Shown piece by piece: positions 11,908 to 24,402 of a stretch of 64,000 nucleotides of DNA. The DNA is from Rhinopithecus roxellana. Taxonomy: Eukaryota > Chordata > Mammalia > Primates > Cercopithecidae. The notes beneath the pieces were generated by a model. The model was not told where the DNA came from. It ran no database searches and was given only the letters and a program-made list of their open reading frames with translations. The position numbers and the translations under genes were made by a program. The stretch is from contig NC_044562.1 in the NCBI RefSeq assembly GCF_007565055.1, positions 51,160,250 through 51,224,249 on the forward strand, given 5' to 3'. Each line of letters starts with the position of its first letter. The stretch's first letter is position 1.

Positions 11908-13428
11908 GAAGAACTGTGTCCCGTGGTTTGGCTGCCAGCTCAGCCACAGTAGAAACACCCTTAAAGACACTCATATACTGAAAGTAGAGAAATGGAAAGA
12001 TATTCCATGCAAATCAAAACCAAAAAAAGAGCATGAGTAGTGGCTATATTTATATTCGACAAAATAGATTCCAAGACAAAATATATAAAAAGAGACAAAG
12101 TTACCATGTAATGATAAAGGAGTCAATTCAACAAGAGGATATTACAATCGTAAGTGTATATGTACCCAACACTGGAGCACCCAGATATATGAAACAATTA
12201 TTACTAGAAGTAAAGAGGAAGATACATCCCAATACAATAATAGCTGGAGACTTCAACACCTCACTTTCAGCTTTGGACAGATAATCCAGACAGAAAATCA
12301 ACAAAGAAACATTGGATTTAATCTGCACTGTAGACCAAATGGACCTAATAGGTATTTACAGGACATTTTAGCCAACAGCTGTAGAATCACATTCTTGTCC
12401 TCAGTACTTGGATCATTCTCAAGGATAAACCATATGTTAGGCCACAAAACAAGTTTTAAAAAGTTCAGAAAAATATTGAAATCATATCAAGTGTTTTTTC
12501 TGACCAGGAATGGTATAAAACTGGAAATCAACGGCAAGAGGAACTTTGGAAACTACACGGACACCTGGAAGTTAAATAATATGCTCCTGAATGACCAGTG
12601 AGCCAATGAAGAAATTAAGAAGATAATTTAAAATTTTCTAGAGATAAAAGAAAATGGAAACACAACTTACCAAAACATATGGGATACAGTGAAAGCAGTA
12701 CTAAGAGGAAAGTTTATAGCAATCAGCACCTACAACAAAAAAGTAGAAAAACTTCAAATAAAAAACCTAACCATGCATCTGTAAACACTAGAAGAGCAAG
12801 AGCAAACCAAACAAAAAATTAGTAGAAGAAAATAAATAATAAATATTCGAGCAGAAATAAATGAAATTGAAATGGAAAAAATACAAAAGATCAATAAAAT
12901 AGAAAGTTGTTCTTTGAAAAGATAAACAAAATTGACAGACTTTTAGTCAGACTAACACTCTGAGTCAGAGTTCCCTTCTGACCTACAGTGTGTCTAGAAT
13001 AAGAGAGAGAAGACTAAATAAACAAAATCACAGATGGAGGAGACATTACAACTGATACCCCAGATATTCAAAGGATCATTAGAGACTACTATGAGCAACT
13101 GTATGCCAATAATTGCAAAACCTAGAAAAAGTGAAAAAATCCTAGAAACATACAACCTACTGAGACTAAACCATAAAAAAATCCAAAACCTGAATAGACG
13201 AATAACAAGGAATGAGATCAAACCCATAATAAAAAGTCTGCCAGCAAAGAAAAGTCCAGGACCCAGTGGCTTTTCTCCTGAATTTTATAAAACATTTAAA
13301 GCAGGACTAAAATCAATCCTACTCACACTATTTTGAAAAATAGAGGAGGAAGCAATATTACCAAATGTATTCTATGAGGTTAGCATTACCCTGATACCAA
13401 AATCACACAAAGACACATTAGAAAAAAG

Positions 13429-15876
13429 CTGGAAGCATTCCCTTTGAAAACCGGCACAAGACAAGGATGCCTTCTCACCACTCCTATTAAACACAGTATT
13501 GGAAGTTCTGGCCAGGGAAACCAGGCAAGAGAAAGAAATAAAGGATATTCAAATAGGAAGAGAGGTAGACAAATTGTCTCCGTTTGCAGATGACATGAGC
13601 TTATAGTTAGAAAACCCCATCATCTCAGCCCAAAACCTCCTTAAGCTGATAAGCAACTTCAGCAAAGGCTCAGGATACAAAATCAATGTGCAAAAATCAC
13701 AAGCATTCCTATACACCAATAACAGACAAACAGAGAGCCAAATCATGAGTGAACTCCCTTTCCCAATTGCTACAAAGAAAATAAAAGAAAAGAAAATGGA
13801 AATACCTAGGAATACAACTCACAAGGGATGTGAAGGACCTCTTTAAGGAGAACTACAAACCACTGCTCAAGGAAATAAGAGAGGACACAAACAAATGGAA
13901 AAACATTCCATGCTCATGGATAAGAAGAATCAATATTGTGAAAATGGCCATACTGCCCAAAGTAATGTGCAGATTCAGTGCTATTCCCAACAAGCTACCA
14001 TTGACTTTCTTCACAGAATTAGAAAAAAACTAATTTAAATTTCATATGGAAAAAAACAAAGCTCATATAGCCAAGACAATCCTAAGCAAAAAGAACAAAG
14101 CTGTAGGCATCACATTACCTGACTTCAAACTATATACTACAAGGCTACAATAACCAAAACAGCACGGTACTGGTACCAAAACAGATATATAGGCCAATGG
14201 AACAGAACAGAGGCCTCAGAAATAATGCCACACATCTACAACCATCTGATCTTAGACAAAGCTGACAAAAACAAGCAACGGAGAAAGGATTCCCTATTTA
14301 ATAAATGGTGCTGGGAAAACTGGCTAGCCATATGCAGAAAACCGAAACTGGACCCCTTACTTACACCTTATATAAAAATTAACTCAAGATGGATTAAAGA
14401 CTTAAGCTTAAGACCTAAAACCATAAAAATCCTAGAAGAAAACCTAGGCAATATCATTCAGGGAATAGGCATGGGCAAAGACTTCATTACTAAAACACCA
14501 AAAGCAATTACAACAAAAGCCAAAATTGACAAATGGGATCTAATTAAACTAAAGAGCTTCTGCACAGCAAAAGAAACTATCATGAGAGTGAATGGGCAAC
14601 CTACAGAATGGGAGAAAATTTTTGCAATCTATCCATCTGACGAAGGGCTAATATACAGAATCTACAAGGAACTTCAACAAAAATACACACACACACACAA
14701 AACCTCATCAAAAAGTGGGTGAAGGATATGAACAGACACTTCTCAAAAGAAGACATTTATGTGGCCAACAAACATATGAAAAAAAAGCTCGTCATCACTG
14801 GTCTTTAGAGAAATGCAAATCAAAAGCACAATGAGGCCGGGCGCGGTGGCTCAAGCCTGTAATCCCAGCACTTTGGGAGGCCGAGATGGGCGGATCACAA
14901 GGTCAGGAGATCGAGACCATCCTGGTTAACACGGTGAAACCCCGTCTCTACTAAAAAATACAAAAAACTAGCCAGGCGACGTGGTGGGCGCCTGTAGTCC
15001 CACCTACTTGGGAGGCTGAGGCAGGAGAATGGCTTAAACCCAGGAGGCGGAGCTTGCAGTGAGCTGAGATCCGGCCACTGCACTCCAGCCTGGGTGACAG
15101 AGCGAGACTCCGTCTCAAAAAAAAAAAAAAAAAAAAAAGCACAATGAGATACCGTCTCATGCCAGTTAGAAGGGTGATCATTAAAAAGTCAGGAAACAAC
15201 AGATGCTGGAGAGGATGTGGAGAAATAGGAATGCGTTTACACTGTTGGTGGGAGTATAAATTAGTTCAGCCATTGTGGAAGACAGTGGGGCAATTCCTCA
15301 AGGATCTAGAACCAGAAATACCATTTGACCCAGCAGTTCCATTACTGGGTATATACACAAAGGATTATAAATCATTCTACTATAAAGACACATGCACACA
15401 TACTGTTATTGCAGGACTATTTACAATAGCAAAGACTTGGAACCAACCCAAATGCCCATCAATGATAGACTGGATAAAGAAAATGGCATATATACACCAT
15501 GGAATACTATGCAGCCATAAAAAAGAATGAGTTCATGTCCTTTGCAGGGACATGGAAGAAGCTAGAAACCATCATTCTCAGCAAACTAACATAGAAACAG
15601 AAAACCAAACAACAAATGTTCTCACTCATAAGTAGGAGTTGAACAATGAGAACATATGGACACAGGGAGGGGAATATCACACACTGGGGCCTGTCGAGGG
15701 GTGGGAGGTAAGGGAAGGGATAGCATTAGGAGATATACCTAATGCATGTGGAGCTTAAAACCTAGATGACAGGTTGAAGGGTGCAGCAAACCACCCTGGC
15801 ACATGTGTACCTATGTAACAAACCCCCAAGTTCTGCACATGTATACAAGAACTAAAAGTATAATAATAATAAAAAG
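13429..15876 (+). mobile_element. 5'-truncated L1P/L1PA insertion
   Basis: Primate-age L1 starting within ORF2 (CTGGAAGCATTCCCTTTG) and running to the 3' end (AACTAAAAGTATAATAATAA). The longest open remnant is 14225-14722, the ORF2 C-terminal region. Target-site duplication GACACATTAGAAAAAAG (13412-13428) and GACACATTAAAAAAG (15877-15891) shows insertion into the older L1. An AluY interrupts it at 14835-15134. Frameshifts and stops make it inactive. Confidence 0.9.
14835..15134 (+). mobile_element. AluY, Old World monkey type
   Basis: Sense young Alu (GGCCGGGCGCGGTGGCTCAA start, GAGATCCGGCCACTG near the end); perfect target-site duplication AAAAGCACAATGA at 14822-14834 and 15135-15147, inserted into the L1P copy. 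Confidence 0.95.
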
Positions 15877-16493
15877 GACACATTAAAAAAGAAAACTATT
15901 GACCCATATCCCTGATGAACATTGATATATACCCAAAAGAAAGGAGATTAGTATATCAAAGAGATATTTGCATTCCCATGTTTATTGTGACACTATTCAC
16001 AACAGCCAAGATTTGGAAGCAATCTAAGTGTCCATCAACAGATGAATGGATAAATAACATGTAGTACATATACATAATGGAGTACTATTCAATCACAAAA
16101 AAAGGATGAGATCTCGTCCTTTGGAAAAACATGTATTAGAACTGGAGAACATTATGTTAAGTCAAATAAGGCTGGCACAGAAAGACAAACTTCACATGTT
16201 CTCCCTCCTTTGTGGGAGCTAAAAATTAAAACAATTGAATACAGGGAGATAGACAGCAGAATGATGGTTACCAGAAGCTGGAAAGAATAGTGGAGGCATG
16301 AAGGGGAGAAGTGTGATGGTTAATGGGTATTAAAATATACCTAGATTGAATAAGATCTAGTATTTGATAGCACAACGGGTGACTACAGTCAACAATAATT
16401 TATTGTACATCTTAAAATAACTATTACTGAAATATTTGTAACACAAAGAAATGATAAATGCTTGAGATAATGGATACCCCATTTACCCTGATG

Positions 16494-16551
16494 TGATTAT
16501 TATGTATGTATGTATGTATGTATGTATGTATGTATGTATGTATGTATGTAT
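16494..16551 (+). repeat. (TATG)n microsatellite
   Basis: About twelve TATG units at 16503-16551, at the A-tail side of the following antisense Alu, where it replaces the usual poly-T. Confidence 0.9.
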
Positions 16552-16833
16552 TTTTAAGACAGAGTCTCACTCTGTTGCCCAGGCTGGAGTGCAGTGGTGC
16601 AATCTTGGCTCATGGCAACCTCCGCCTCCCGGATTCAAGTGATTCTTCTGCCTCAGCCTCCTGAGTTGCTGGGAGTACAAACGCCCACCACCATGGCTGG
16701 CTAATTTTTGTATTTTGAGTAGAGATGGAGTTTTACCATCTTGGTCAGGCTGGTCTCTAAACCTGACCTCAAGCGATCTGCCGTTGGCCTCCCAAAGTGC
16801 TGGGATTACAGGCATGAGCCACTACGCCTGACC
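16552..16833 (-). repeat. AluS inside the old L1 3' end
   Basis: Antisense Alu flanked by TGATTATTATGTATG (16494-16508 and 16842-16856); the L1 3' UTR resumes after it. Confidence 0.9.
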
Positions 16834-16945
16834 TCCTGACATGATTATTATGTATGGTATGTTTGTATCAAAGTATCTCATGTATTCCATAAATATATAT
16901 GCCTACTATGTACCCATAAAAATTAAAAAGAAAATAATTGGTTAT

Positions 16946-18560
16946 AAATTATAGGCTGAATCAGTCTGGATCCAATCTGGAGAGATAAATCACAAAATAG
17001 TTTGATCAGAGAGAGTTTAATATAAGGATTTATTAACTGTAATGCGACTGAAGTAATGAGGGATTGTCTAAAAACAAAGAAGTAAAAAGAATTCTAAATA
17101 TAGGAATAGCAGCTATAAAAAGCAGCCACTCACTCCTAGGGCTAAGACAAAATATTCAAGGAAGAAAGCGGTAGAGCCTGACCAGTAAATGAAAAATAAA
17201 TTAAAGATAATAATAAAGGAAGAGGGACTGCATGTCGAAATACCAGTCTTGTTATTTAAGATTGTCCCCATCCCTAACACTTGGGCAGAGTGAAGTCATG
17301 AGTCACTGGATTGCTGAGTTGTTGACCAACAGAACTTACTGAAACTGTACCTTCTAAGATGCCAAGTGTTGAAAATGGCTGTCTTGTGCATATCGTCTTT
17401 TTACCGCTGGCTGCTACCTAATGGGCCTTGGGCCTGGAATACTTCCTAATGGAGAGTCTTCCTAGCCTGTACCGGGTTTATTGCCTTGCATGGGATTACG
17501 TTTTCCTATTTTAGATACAATAGGTACTCCTTTGTTCTGTTTAAGCACATTTATCAGTGGCCCTCAGGCATGTCCCCAGATTTCTATATTTCACATCCCA
17601 TTGGGGAGGTCAGGGTCTTTCTACCGTAGCAGAAAGTGAGGTGTATGCAGCTACACAACCCGTGTTGACTTAGAATGAATCCACTCTTCCTTTCCTCTTG
17701 CTGTAAATAAACACTGTACCACTTGAGCCTGGTGTAGCTATGGTCTGTTCTCCGTGGCCTCAAATCATGCATTGGTCTCTTCCCCGGGTAATGCTTACAT
17801 GCCTTTTAACTTTGACCGCACAGTTTGGCCACTCAGTGAACAGTGTAACACCAGGCAAAGCTGTTGACAGAGGGTGTTTCAACAGAGGTGCTCTGCTACA
17901 AAACTACCCCAGGGTGTTATCTGGAAAAGCTGCTAGGCGGGGTGGCAATGGAGGGAGGGGGGCGGTGCTGCAGATGCCAAGTGCTAGAGAAGCCACCTGC
18001 ACAATAGGACCAAATGGTGAAGTTGTGAGTACTGTATGATCCTGACACTGGGAAAATCGTCTGTACTGAAAACTTGACAAGCAAGCACAACAGAACCCAG
18101 TAGAAAGGCCCCTCCTCTTCAACACAGCATCTTCTACTGACAAAGTGTGACATCATTCCAACTGTCAAAGGAAAAATGTTTCAAGGGCAAATCTCCGCTT
18201 TTGCAGAGTGGGCAATAAAGAGTGGATTTGGAGTTGACAGACAATAAATTGATCATTAGCACATAAATAGTTGTTCTTTTATATCTAGAGTGAAGGCAAA
18301 ATCCTATTATGCTGGATACTCTTGCTGGTTATTTAATCAGCTTTTTAACTTTTAAATAATTTGATAGACTTTACCGTAGAAAAAGGGCACAGATATTTGC
18401 TGCTGCTTGGGGTTGTGTGTGGATCCTGTTTTAGACCTATCATTCCAAACTGCCATCTTCATGCACTGTCAGAACATGGCTACACATGTGCATTGTGGGT
18501 CATCCGCCAGAGCTTCAACTGTCATCTTCAATAGGTAGCTTATTGTTGTAATAACATGCA
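16946..18560. other. Intergenic; no gene recognised
   Basis: No exon or intact frame. Parts of 17530-18250 have LTR-like features (AATAAACACTGTACCAC near 17708; CAATAAAGAGTGGATTTGG near 18211) and may be degraded ERV-like sequence. I could not assign a family. Confidence 0.4.
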
Positions 18561-18639
18561 TCTTTTTTTTCCCTTCCTTCCTCCCTTCCTTCTAAAAAGC
18601 AATCTTTGAATTCCTGATATGGTACACATGCATTTTTAT

Positions 18640-18900
18640 ATGCTTGCTGTAGATAAACAACATAGTTAGGGAAGGGGACAATTTTAAATAAAGTGGTCAG
18701 GGAAGGCTTTACTAAGTAGGTAACATTCAGAGATCTGGTATCTCTAGGGGAAAAGTGCTCCAGGTAGAGGGAACAGCAGGGGTGAAGAGAGACCTTGCTT
18801 ATGTGTTTTCAAGGAACAGCAAAGAGGCCAAGGGGTTTGAAGCAGAGAGAGGGAGAAAGCAGTCAGCAATGAAGTCAAAGATATAACAGCCTGTTTGCAT
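18640..18900 (-). repeat. L2 fragment
   Basis: GGTCAGGGAAGGCTTTACTA, CTCCAGGTAGAGGGAACAGC and GGAACAGCAAAGAGGCCAAG match the reverse complement of the L2 3' UTR. Confidence 0.65.
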
Positions 18901-19090
18901 GAGGGTGGGAGGCGCGTGCCTCACTATGTACAAATTATCTCAATGCAGTAATGGCTAGAATGTAGGGTAATTTAATCTGACAGTAATTCAGCATCTTCTC
19001 TTAACTTAAATAAGGTGTTCTATTGAATTTTCATTGCCAATTTGTCCACAGTGATGCCAATTATAAACTCTTACTTTAGGTTTTCTTTTT

Positions 19091-19245
19091 TGTTTTTTGA
19101 GACAGAGTCTCGCTCTGTCACCCAGACTGGAGTGCAGTGGCGCAATCTCAGTTCACTGCAACCTCTGCCTCCCAGGTTCAAGCAATTCTCCTGCCTCAGC
19201 CTCCCAAGTAGCTGGGACTACAGGCATGTGCCACCACACCCAGCT

Positions 19246-19276
<31 letters not shown>

Positions 19277-19401
19277 GTATTTTTAGTAGAGCCAGGGTTT
19301 CACCGTATTGGTCAGGCTGCTCTTGAACTCCTGACCTCGTGATCCGCCTACCTTGGCCTCCCAAAATGCTGAGATTACAGGTGTGACCACCGCACCCAGC
19401 C
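19091..19401 (-). repeat. AluS with expanded middle T-run
   Basis: Antisense Alu whose central A-region is expanded to about 27 T (19250-19276). Confidence 0.92.
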
Positions 19402-19493
19402 GACTTTTCATTTCTTGAAGAGACTGGAACAACAAATCTTCATAGATCTAAACTAACTTACATTTTAAAATATAAAATTGTGTGTCTTGCCAA

Positions 19494-19497
<4 letters not shown>

Positions 19498-19542
<45 letters not shown>

Positions 19543-19815
19543 AGACAGAGTCTCACTCTGTCACCTAGAAGTGCGGTGGTGCTATCTCGGCTCACTGCAA
19601 CCTCCGCCTCCCAGGGTCAAGCGATTCTTCTACCTCAGCCTCCGAGAAGCTGGGATTACAGGCACCCACCACCATGCCCGGGTAATTTTTGTATTTTTAG
19701 TAATGGGGTTTTGCCATATTGGCCAGGCTGGTCTTGAACTCCTGGCCTCAAGTGATCTACCTCCTTGGCCTCCCAAAATGTTGGGATTACAGGCATAAGC
19801 CACCGCACCTGGCCA
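19498..19815 (-). repeat. AluS with 44-base T-run
   Basis: Antisense Alu; target-site duplication CCAACAGATTTTTT starting at 19490 and 19816. Confidence 0.93.
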
Positions 19816-20949
19816 CCAACAGATTTTTTAACCCAGAATTTGACAGTAAATAAGTGTTACATCTTTTAAAACAAACACCTTCAAAGAAATATATTAATGG
19901 AGAAATATTAAACATACCATTTTTATTAAAGTATATCAACACCTAGAAACAATAAAGGGTACATGATGAATATGTACAAAAATAAGTAACTCAAAGCTTT
20001 ACTTGAAATAGAAAAGTCTAACTATAAGTTATTTTTTAAGTGTACATCAATGGAAACAAACCATAAATTTGCTGATTATAATGCCATTTTATGTATTGCA
20101 AGAATATACAGCTTCAAAGTCTTCTGGTTTAAATTCCTAAATAACTACAGGGTAACTAAATATGTTCAGGATCCTTCAGGCACAAAACTCAACTATTTAG
20201 AGTCACTTGGAACAAATAAGTAATCATGCCACATTTCTGTTGTTTTTAAATTTATCATGGTTTTGCTTATAAATGTATTGACTCATTGGGTTAACTCTGT
20301 AAGGTTATAAGATGATATCTGATTTATACTTGCTATATTTATGACTATCTATATACATTTGAACAATCTGAGTTACAAATAATCATGCTGACAAATTCGG
20401 GTTTCCCCACTACCCATGAAATACTCAGAGTCTAAGCCGAAAAAAAAAATCCATATTCATACATTTTAATCAAGGTTCAGTGGGGAAGAAGGGAAGAAAA
20501 AGTAAAACTGCAAACAAAATGTTAAATACTATACTCCATTTCCTTTGAAATATTTGTTTTTGAATTACTATATTGGTCTAAATGTTGCCTCCAAAAATCT
20601 AAGAAAAATATTGTTTGGGTTTTCCAAAAATCTATATACTTCTTGAGTTTTTGATTCAAATTTTATGTAATCAGAAACCAATTTTAAAGCACAAAATTAG
20701 AAAACCATTTAAAAATTATTAACTTCAATTAATCTCAGATAAATAGAATTGTATTGTATGCTCCACTGCCTTTGTTCTACTCATCTTTTTCAGTTTGTTG
20801 TTTAAAGCCTCTATATTTGTTTCCAATGATTAAACAGACATACTGTTTTCATTTTCCCTTTCCTTTAAAAAATGGCAGAATAATCTATTTAAAAACAAAG
20901 AGGCAAAAACTCCTTGAAATATTTTTCCTCTCCTTTAAAACGGACCTAT

Positions 20950-21127
20950 GGGGGGAGCGGGGAGGGATTGCATTGGGGAGTTATACATGATATAAATGAT
21001 GAATTGATGGGTGCTGACGAGTTGATGGGTGCAGCACACCAACATGGCACAAATATACATATGTAACAAACCTGCACGTTATGCACATGTACCCTAGAAC
21101 TTAAAGTATAATAATAATAATAATAAA
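20950..21127 (+). mobile_element. Short L1PA 3'-end insertion
   Basis: About 175 bases of L1 3' UTR (GGGTGCAGCACACCAACATG, ACCCTAGAACTTAAAGTATA) with a TAA-rich tail, flanked by perfect 13-base repeats AAAACGGACCTAT (20937-20949 and 21128-21140). Severely 5' truncated. It lies in the putative DUSP19 3' UTR. Confidence 0.93.
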
Positions 21128-21487
21128 AAAACGGACCTATATTTGGTGTACATATCTTTAAGTTTACAATATGTGAGAAAGAGGATCGTAATGATAAAGA
21201 TCCTTTTTAAAAATAACTCGGAATGACAGTGATTTATCTCCATGGGAAGTGCAATAAACATATTGTATAGTATATATGACCTTATGTTTTACTTGGTGCC
21301 CCTAAAAGACTGAATTATATTCATTGATCTATTTTTAATACAGTGAACTACAATTTAAGATTTAAACAAACTTGAGGCTCAAAGCACTTCTGTAGAAGAT
21401 ACAAAAGATAAATGTTTGAATCTTACCCAGATCACTACAAGCAACAACTAAGTATATAAACCACAGACATAAATAATACACAATCCA

Positions 21488-21782
21488 GGCCAGGTGCAGT
21501 GGCTCACACCGTAATCCCAGCACTTTGGGAGACCAAAGCGGGTGGATCACTTGTGGTCATGAGTTCAAGACCAGCCTGACCAGCATGGTTAAACCCCATC
21601 TCTACCAAAAAAAATACAAAATTAGCTGGGCATGGTGGCACATGTCTGTAATCCCGGCTACTTGGGAGGCTAATGCAGGAGAATTGCTTGAAGCTGGGAG
21701 GCAGAGGTTGCAGTGAGCCAAGATCATGCCACTGCACTCCAGCAGTAAGAGCAAAACTCTGTCTCAAATAATAATAATAATA
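21488..21782 (+). repeat. Alu (S/J)
   Basis: Sense Alu; tail AATAATAATAATA is followed at 21788-21820 by a duplicated Alu end (AGAGCAAAACTCCATCTC) and a second AAT tail. Confidence 0.9.
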
Positions 21783-22337
21783 TCATTAAGAGCAAAACTC
21801 CATCTCAAATAACAATAATAATACATGATCCATTATTAACAAATTCCATCAAGGCTTCATGTGACATTTAATGGCTGAAAACTAAACAGGACTCAGCAAA
21901 ATAAAATGTATTTAAATACATGCTTTCTTGTGAAAGAAGGCTCATCCAGTGATACTGACCATAGAGAGAAACTATACATCACTCTCATATTTAAGAGCGT
22001 TCTGCCTGCCTTGGTTGGCTTCAAAGAACTCACTGTAGGTTGATTATATTTAGACTGGTTCTCAGCAGAAGCAAAGAGTTCATAACATCACAAGTGATGG
22101 TATCTTGTCAGGGTGTAAGCAATCTCAAAACATAACTTGCATTTATCACTTCTACTTTTTGCTCATGACAGCACATGAAAGCCTGCCTTCTCAAATGCAC
22201 AGATGTGCTCAATATGCACTTTCCATCTATGCTTGCTCTCTATAATGTATATTTAAGAAGAGCTCAAGACTTTTAAAAATAAAATCTACATGGCAATGAT
22301 ATCTTCTAAGTCATGAAAAACTATTTGGAAACTATCA

Positions 22338-22624
22338 GGCCAGGCATGGTGGCTGACGCTTGTAATCCTAGCACTTGGGAGGCTGAGGCGGGAGTTTGAG
22401 ATCAGCCTGGACAACATGGCAAGACTCCTGTCTCTACAAAAAAAAAAAAAAAAAAAATTAGACAGAGGTGGTGGTGCACAGCTGTAGTCTCAGTCACTCA
22501 GAAGACTGAGGTGGGAGGATTGCTTGAGCCCCAGAGGTAGAGGCTGCAGTGCATTGTGTTCATGCCACTCCACCCTAGTCTGGGTGACAGAGCAAGACCC
22601 TGTCTCGAAAAAAAAAGAAAAGAA
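22338..22624 (+). repeat. AluJ
   Basis: Sense, diverged Alu from GGCCAGGCATGGTGG to CCTGTCTCGAAAAA. Confidence 0.9.
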
Positions 22625-23111
22625 ATTGTCCTAATCAATTAATTTTAAGTATACCTTATTCTGAAGAAAAAATCAAAATCTTTAAGCAAATTTACAATGT
22701 ACAGAGCTCAGTCCTGCAAATACGGAGACATTAAAGAGAAAAGAACCTATTCAAAGGCCAAAGATAAAACTGTAAATGACTGTGGGTTTCCTAAAAGTAT
22801 ATTTAAAGTTTCTTACAAAACCATAACCCTTCTCCCCTAAAAAATATGTTCTCTGGTAGAATACTGAGGTAGAAAACAGGCCAATGAACAATGATCTTGC
22901 AGTATCAAACATTTTCTCAAACAATTATGACATAGGATCAAAAAACAGAATGCTAGGCACCCAAGATAAAAAGCACAAAATGTAAGAGAATAGATCACCT
23001 ATTCAAAGAACCAAAGCTCACAAGAATATATGAGAGAACATCTATACATTAAAAAAAAAAAGAAGAAAGAAAGAAAGAAAATCAGATAATAGAATTGAAA
23101 AAACCAAAATG

Positions 23112-23409
23112 AGGCTGGACGCAGTGGCTCACGCCTGTAATCCCAGCATTTAGGAAGGCCAAGGTGGGTGGGTCACCTGAGGTCCGGAGTTCAAGACCGG
23201 CCTGGCCTACATGGTGAAACTCCGTCTCTACTAAAAATACAAAAATCAGCCAGGCATGGTGGCAGGCACCTATAATCCCAGTTACTTGGGAGACTGAGGC
23301 AGGAGAATCGCTTGAACGCAGGAGGCAGAGGTTGCAGTGAGCCGAGATTGTGCCATTGCACTCCAACCTAGGTGACAACAGCCAAATTATATCTCAAATA
23401 AAAAAAAAA
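23112..23409 (+). repeat. AluS, source of the GAA repeat
   Basis: Sense Alu whose A-tail runs directly into the GAA/GAG array. Confidence 0.92.
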
Positions 23410-23606
23410 AAGAAGAAGAAGAGAAGAAGAAGAAGAGGAGGAGGAGGAGGAGGAGGAGGAGGAGGAGGAGGAGGAGGAGAAGAAGAAGAAGAAGAAGAAG
23501 AAGAAGAAGAAGAAGAAGAAGAAGAAGAAGAAGAAGAAGAAGAAGAAGAAGAAGAGGAAGAGGAAGAGGAAGAGGAAGAAGGGGAGGAGGAGGAAGAGGA
23601 AGAAAC
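23410..23606 (+). repeat. (GAG)15-(GAA)25 trinucleotide array
   Basis: Pure GAG at 23435-23479 (about 15 units) then pure GAA at 23479-23553 (25 units), followed by mixed GAGGAA and GGAGGA. It grew from an Alu tail. On the DUSP19 strand it reads TTC/CTC and lies about 570 bases past the stop codon. Long Glu- or Leu-type frames across it are artefacts. Confidence 0.97.
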
Positions 23607-24174
23607 GAAAAGTGTATATTTTTCATAAGAGAACACAGGAATTTTGTGAATATTGTAGCCACTATATAAATATTGTATAAACCTTCAGATATTGGTTATC
23701 TCTTTTGGGAGATTTAAGGTATTCATTTTTAATCTTGAAAAGATTCTTTAAAAAGAAATTTACTTCCCTCTGAAATAGTAAGTTAAGTAGCACTTCAAGC
23801 TTTTCCTTCATAAAAACAGTTGCTGGAACAGAAAAATAGGCTTATTAATTAAATGATTCTCTCCATGCTCTAAATATACATTTTAAATGTAAACCTTTTT
23901 CTTCTACAGAAAGCAATGATTACTAATACTTTGTTGTTTTCCCTTAGCAATTTAAAAAAGCATTTAATCACACATTATAATAACAAAGAGAAAGTAATGA
24001 CATTTGAAATTTACTTATACAGTAGGTCAGGACATTCAAGTTGACCTCCATTTATGCATAAAAAAGGCAAGAGAAAAAAGGGAGTTTTGCTAGTCTACTC
24101 TCCAAAGAAGGGAAAAGATGGCTATAGAAGCTAGTTCAGAAACTACAGTTGTCCATTGTCTGCTATAATGCAAC

Positions 24175-24402
24175 TCAAGAACTGTTCTCCTGTATTCTGT
24201 CACACTTATTGCTTTCTTTGCCCTCTTGATATGTACGAAGCTGCTCCATGAAGCCAGAATTTGGACATATGGAAGGTCTTGCATTTTTCACCAAAGAAAA
24301 AGCACTGGTAAATGAGGTTTGTTCAGAATTCATCAGGAAGCCTATTACAATTGCAGCAGCCCTGGAAACTCCTGCATTACAATGAACAAGAACCACTCCA
24401 TC
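24175..24402 (-). CDS. DUSP19: DUSP19 coding exon 4 (catalytic loop and C-terminus)
   Basis: Encodes residues 143-217 and the stop codon. It begins [16 protein letters not shown], which contains the HCx5R signature with nucleophile Cys150 and phosphate-binding Arg156, and ends CDRIQENSS. The acceptor is a long T-run then GTAG before GATGGAGTGG. The C-terminus after LRTYQEGKE is short and polar. Sequence to the left (below 24175) is presumably 3' UTR. Confidence 0.95.

Larger units (their letters stand above)
10270..16945 (+). mobile_element. Old L1 (L1MA-type) scaffold with nested insertions
   Basis: An L1M copy that retains its 5' end: 10270-11539 and 11908-11960 are 5' UTR (AAGATGGTGAAATAGAACTC, ACACCAGCTGGGGCTG, repeated GGTACCAGC blocks). 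ORF1 and the start of ORF2 are missing; the sequence jumps near 11970 to ORF2 endonuclease-region sequence, with the degraded motif GAPRYMKQ then AGDFNT at 12033-12284, and continues to about 13428. After a younger L1 insertion (13429-15876) it resumes at 15892, suffers another large internal deletion, and ends in 3' UTR at 16945 (GTACCCATAAAAATTAAAAA). Multiple stops; no functional product. Confidence 0.85.
19816..24174 (-). other. Putative DUSP19 3' UTR and downstream flank
   Basis: Stretch left of the DUSP19 stop codon. Between repeats it is A/T-rich sequence without coding potential. An AATAAA on the minus strand lies at 19922-19927. I recall a long human DUSP19 3' UTR, so this signal could be the distal polyadenylation site, but no transcript data are available here. 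It contains three Alus, a short L1 insertion and a GAG/GAA repeat, all listed separately. Confidence 0.35.

Noticed and set aside
12033..13336. Endonuclease- and reverse-transcriptase-like frames
   Set aside because: Pieces of the old L1 ORF2, broken by stops and frameshifts.
14225..14722. 165-residue open frame
   Set aside because: C-terminal ORF2 remnant of the L1P insertion; flanked by stops and an Alu, so not a host gene and not a working element.
23350..23662. Frames giving long Glu, Leu or Ser-Pro runs
   Set aside because: Direct translations of the GAG/GAA array.
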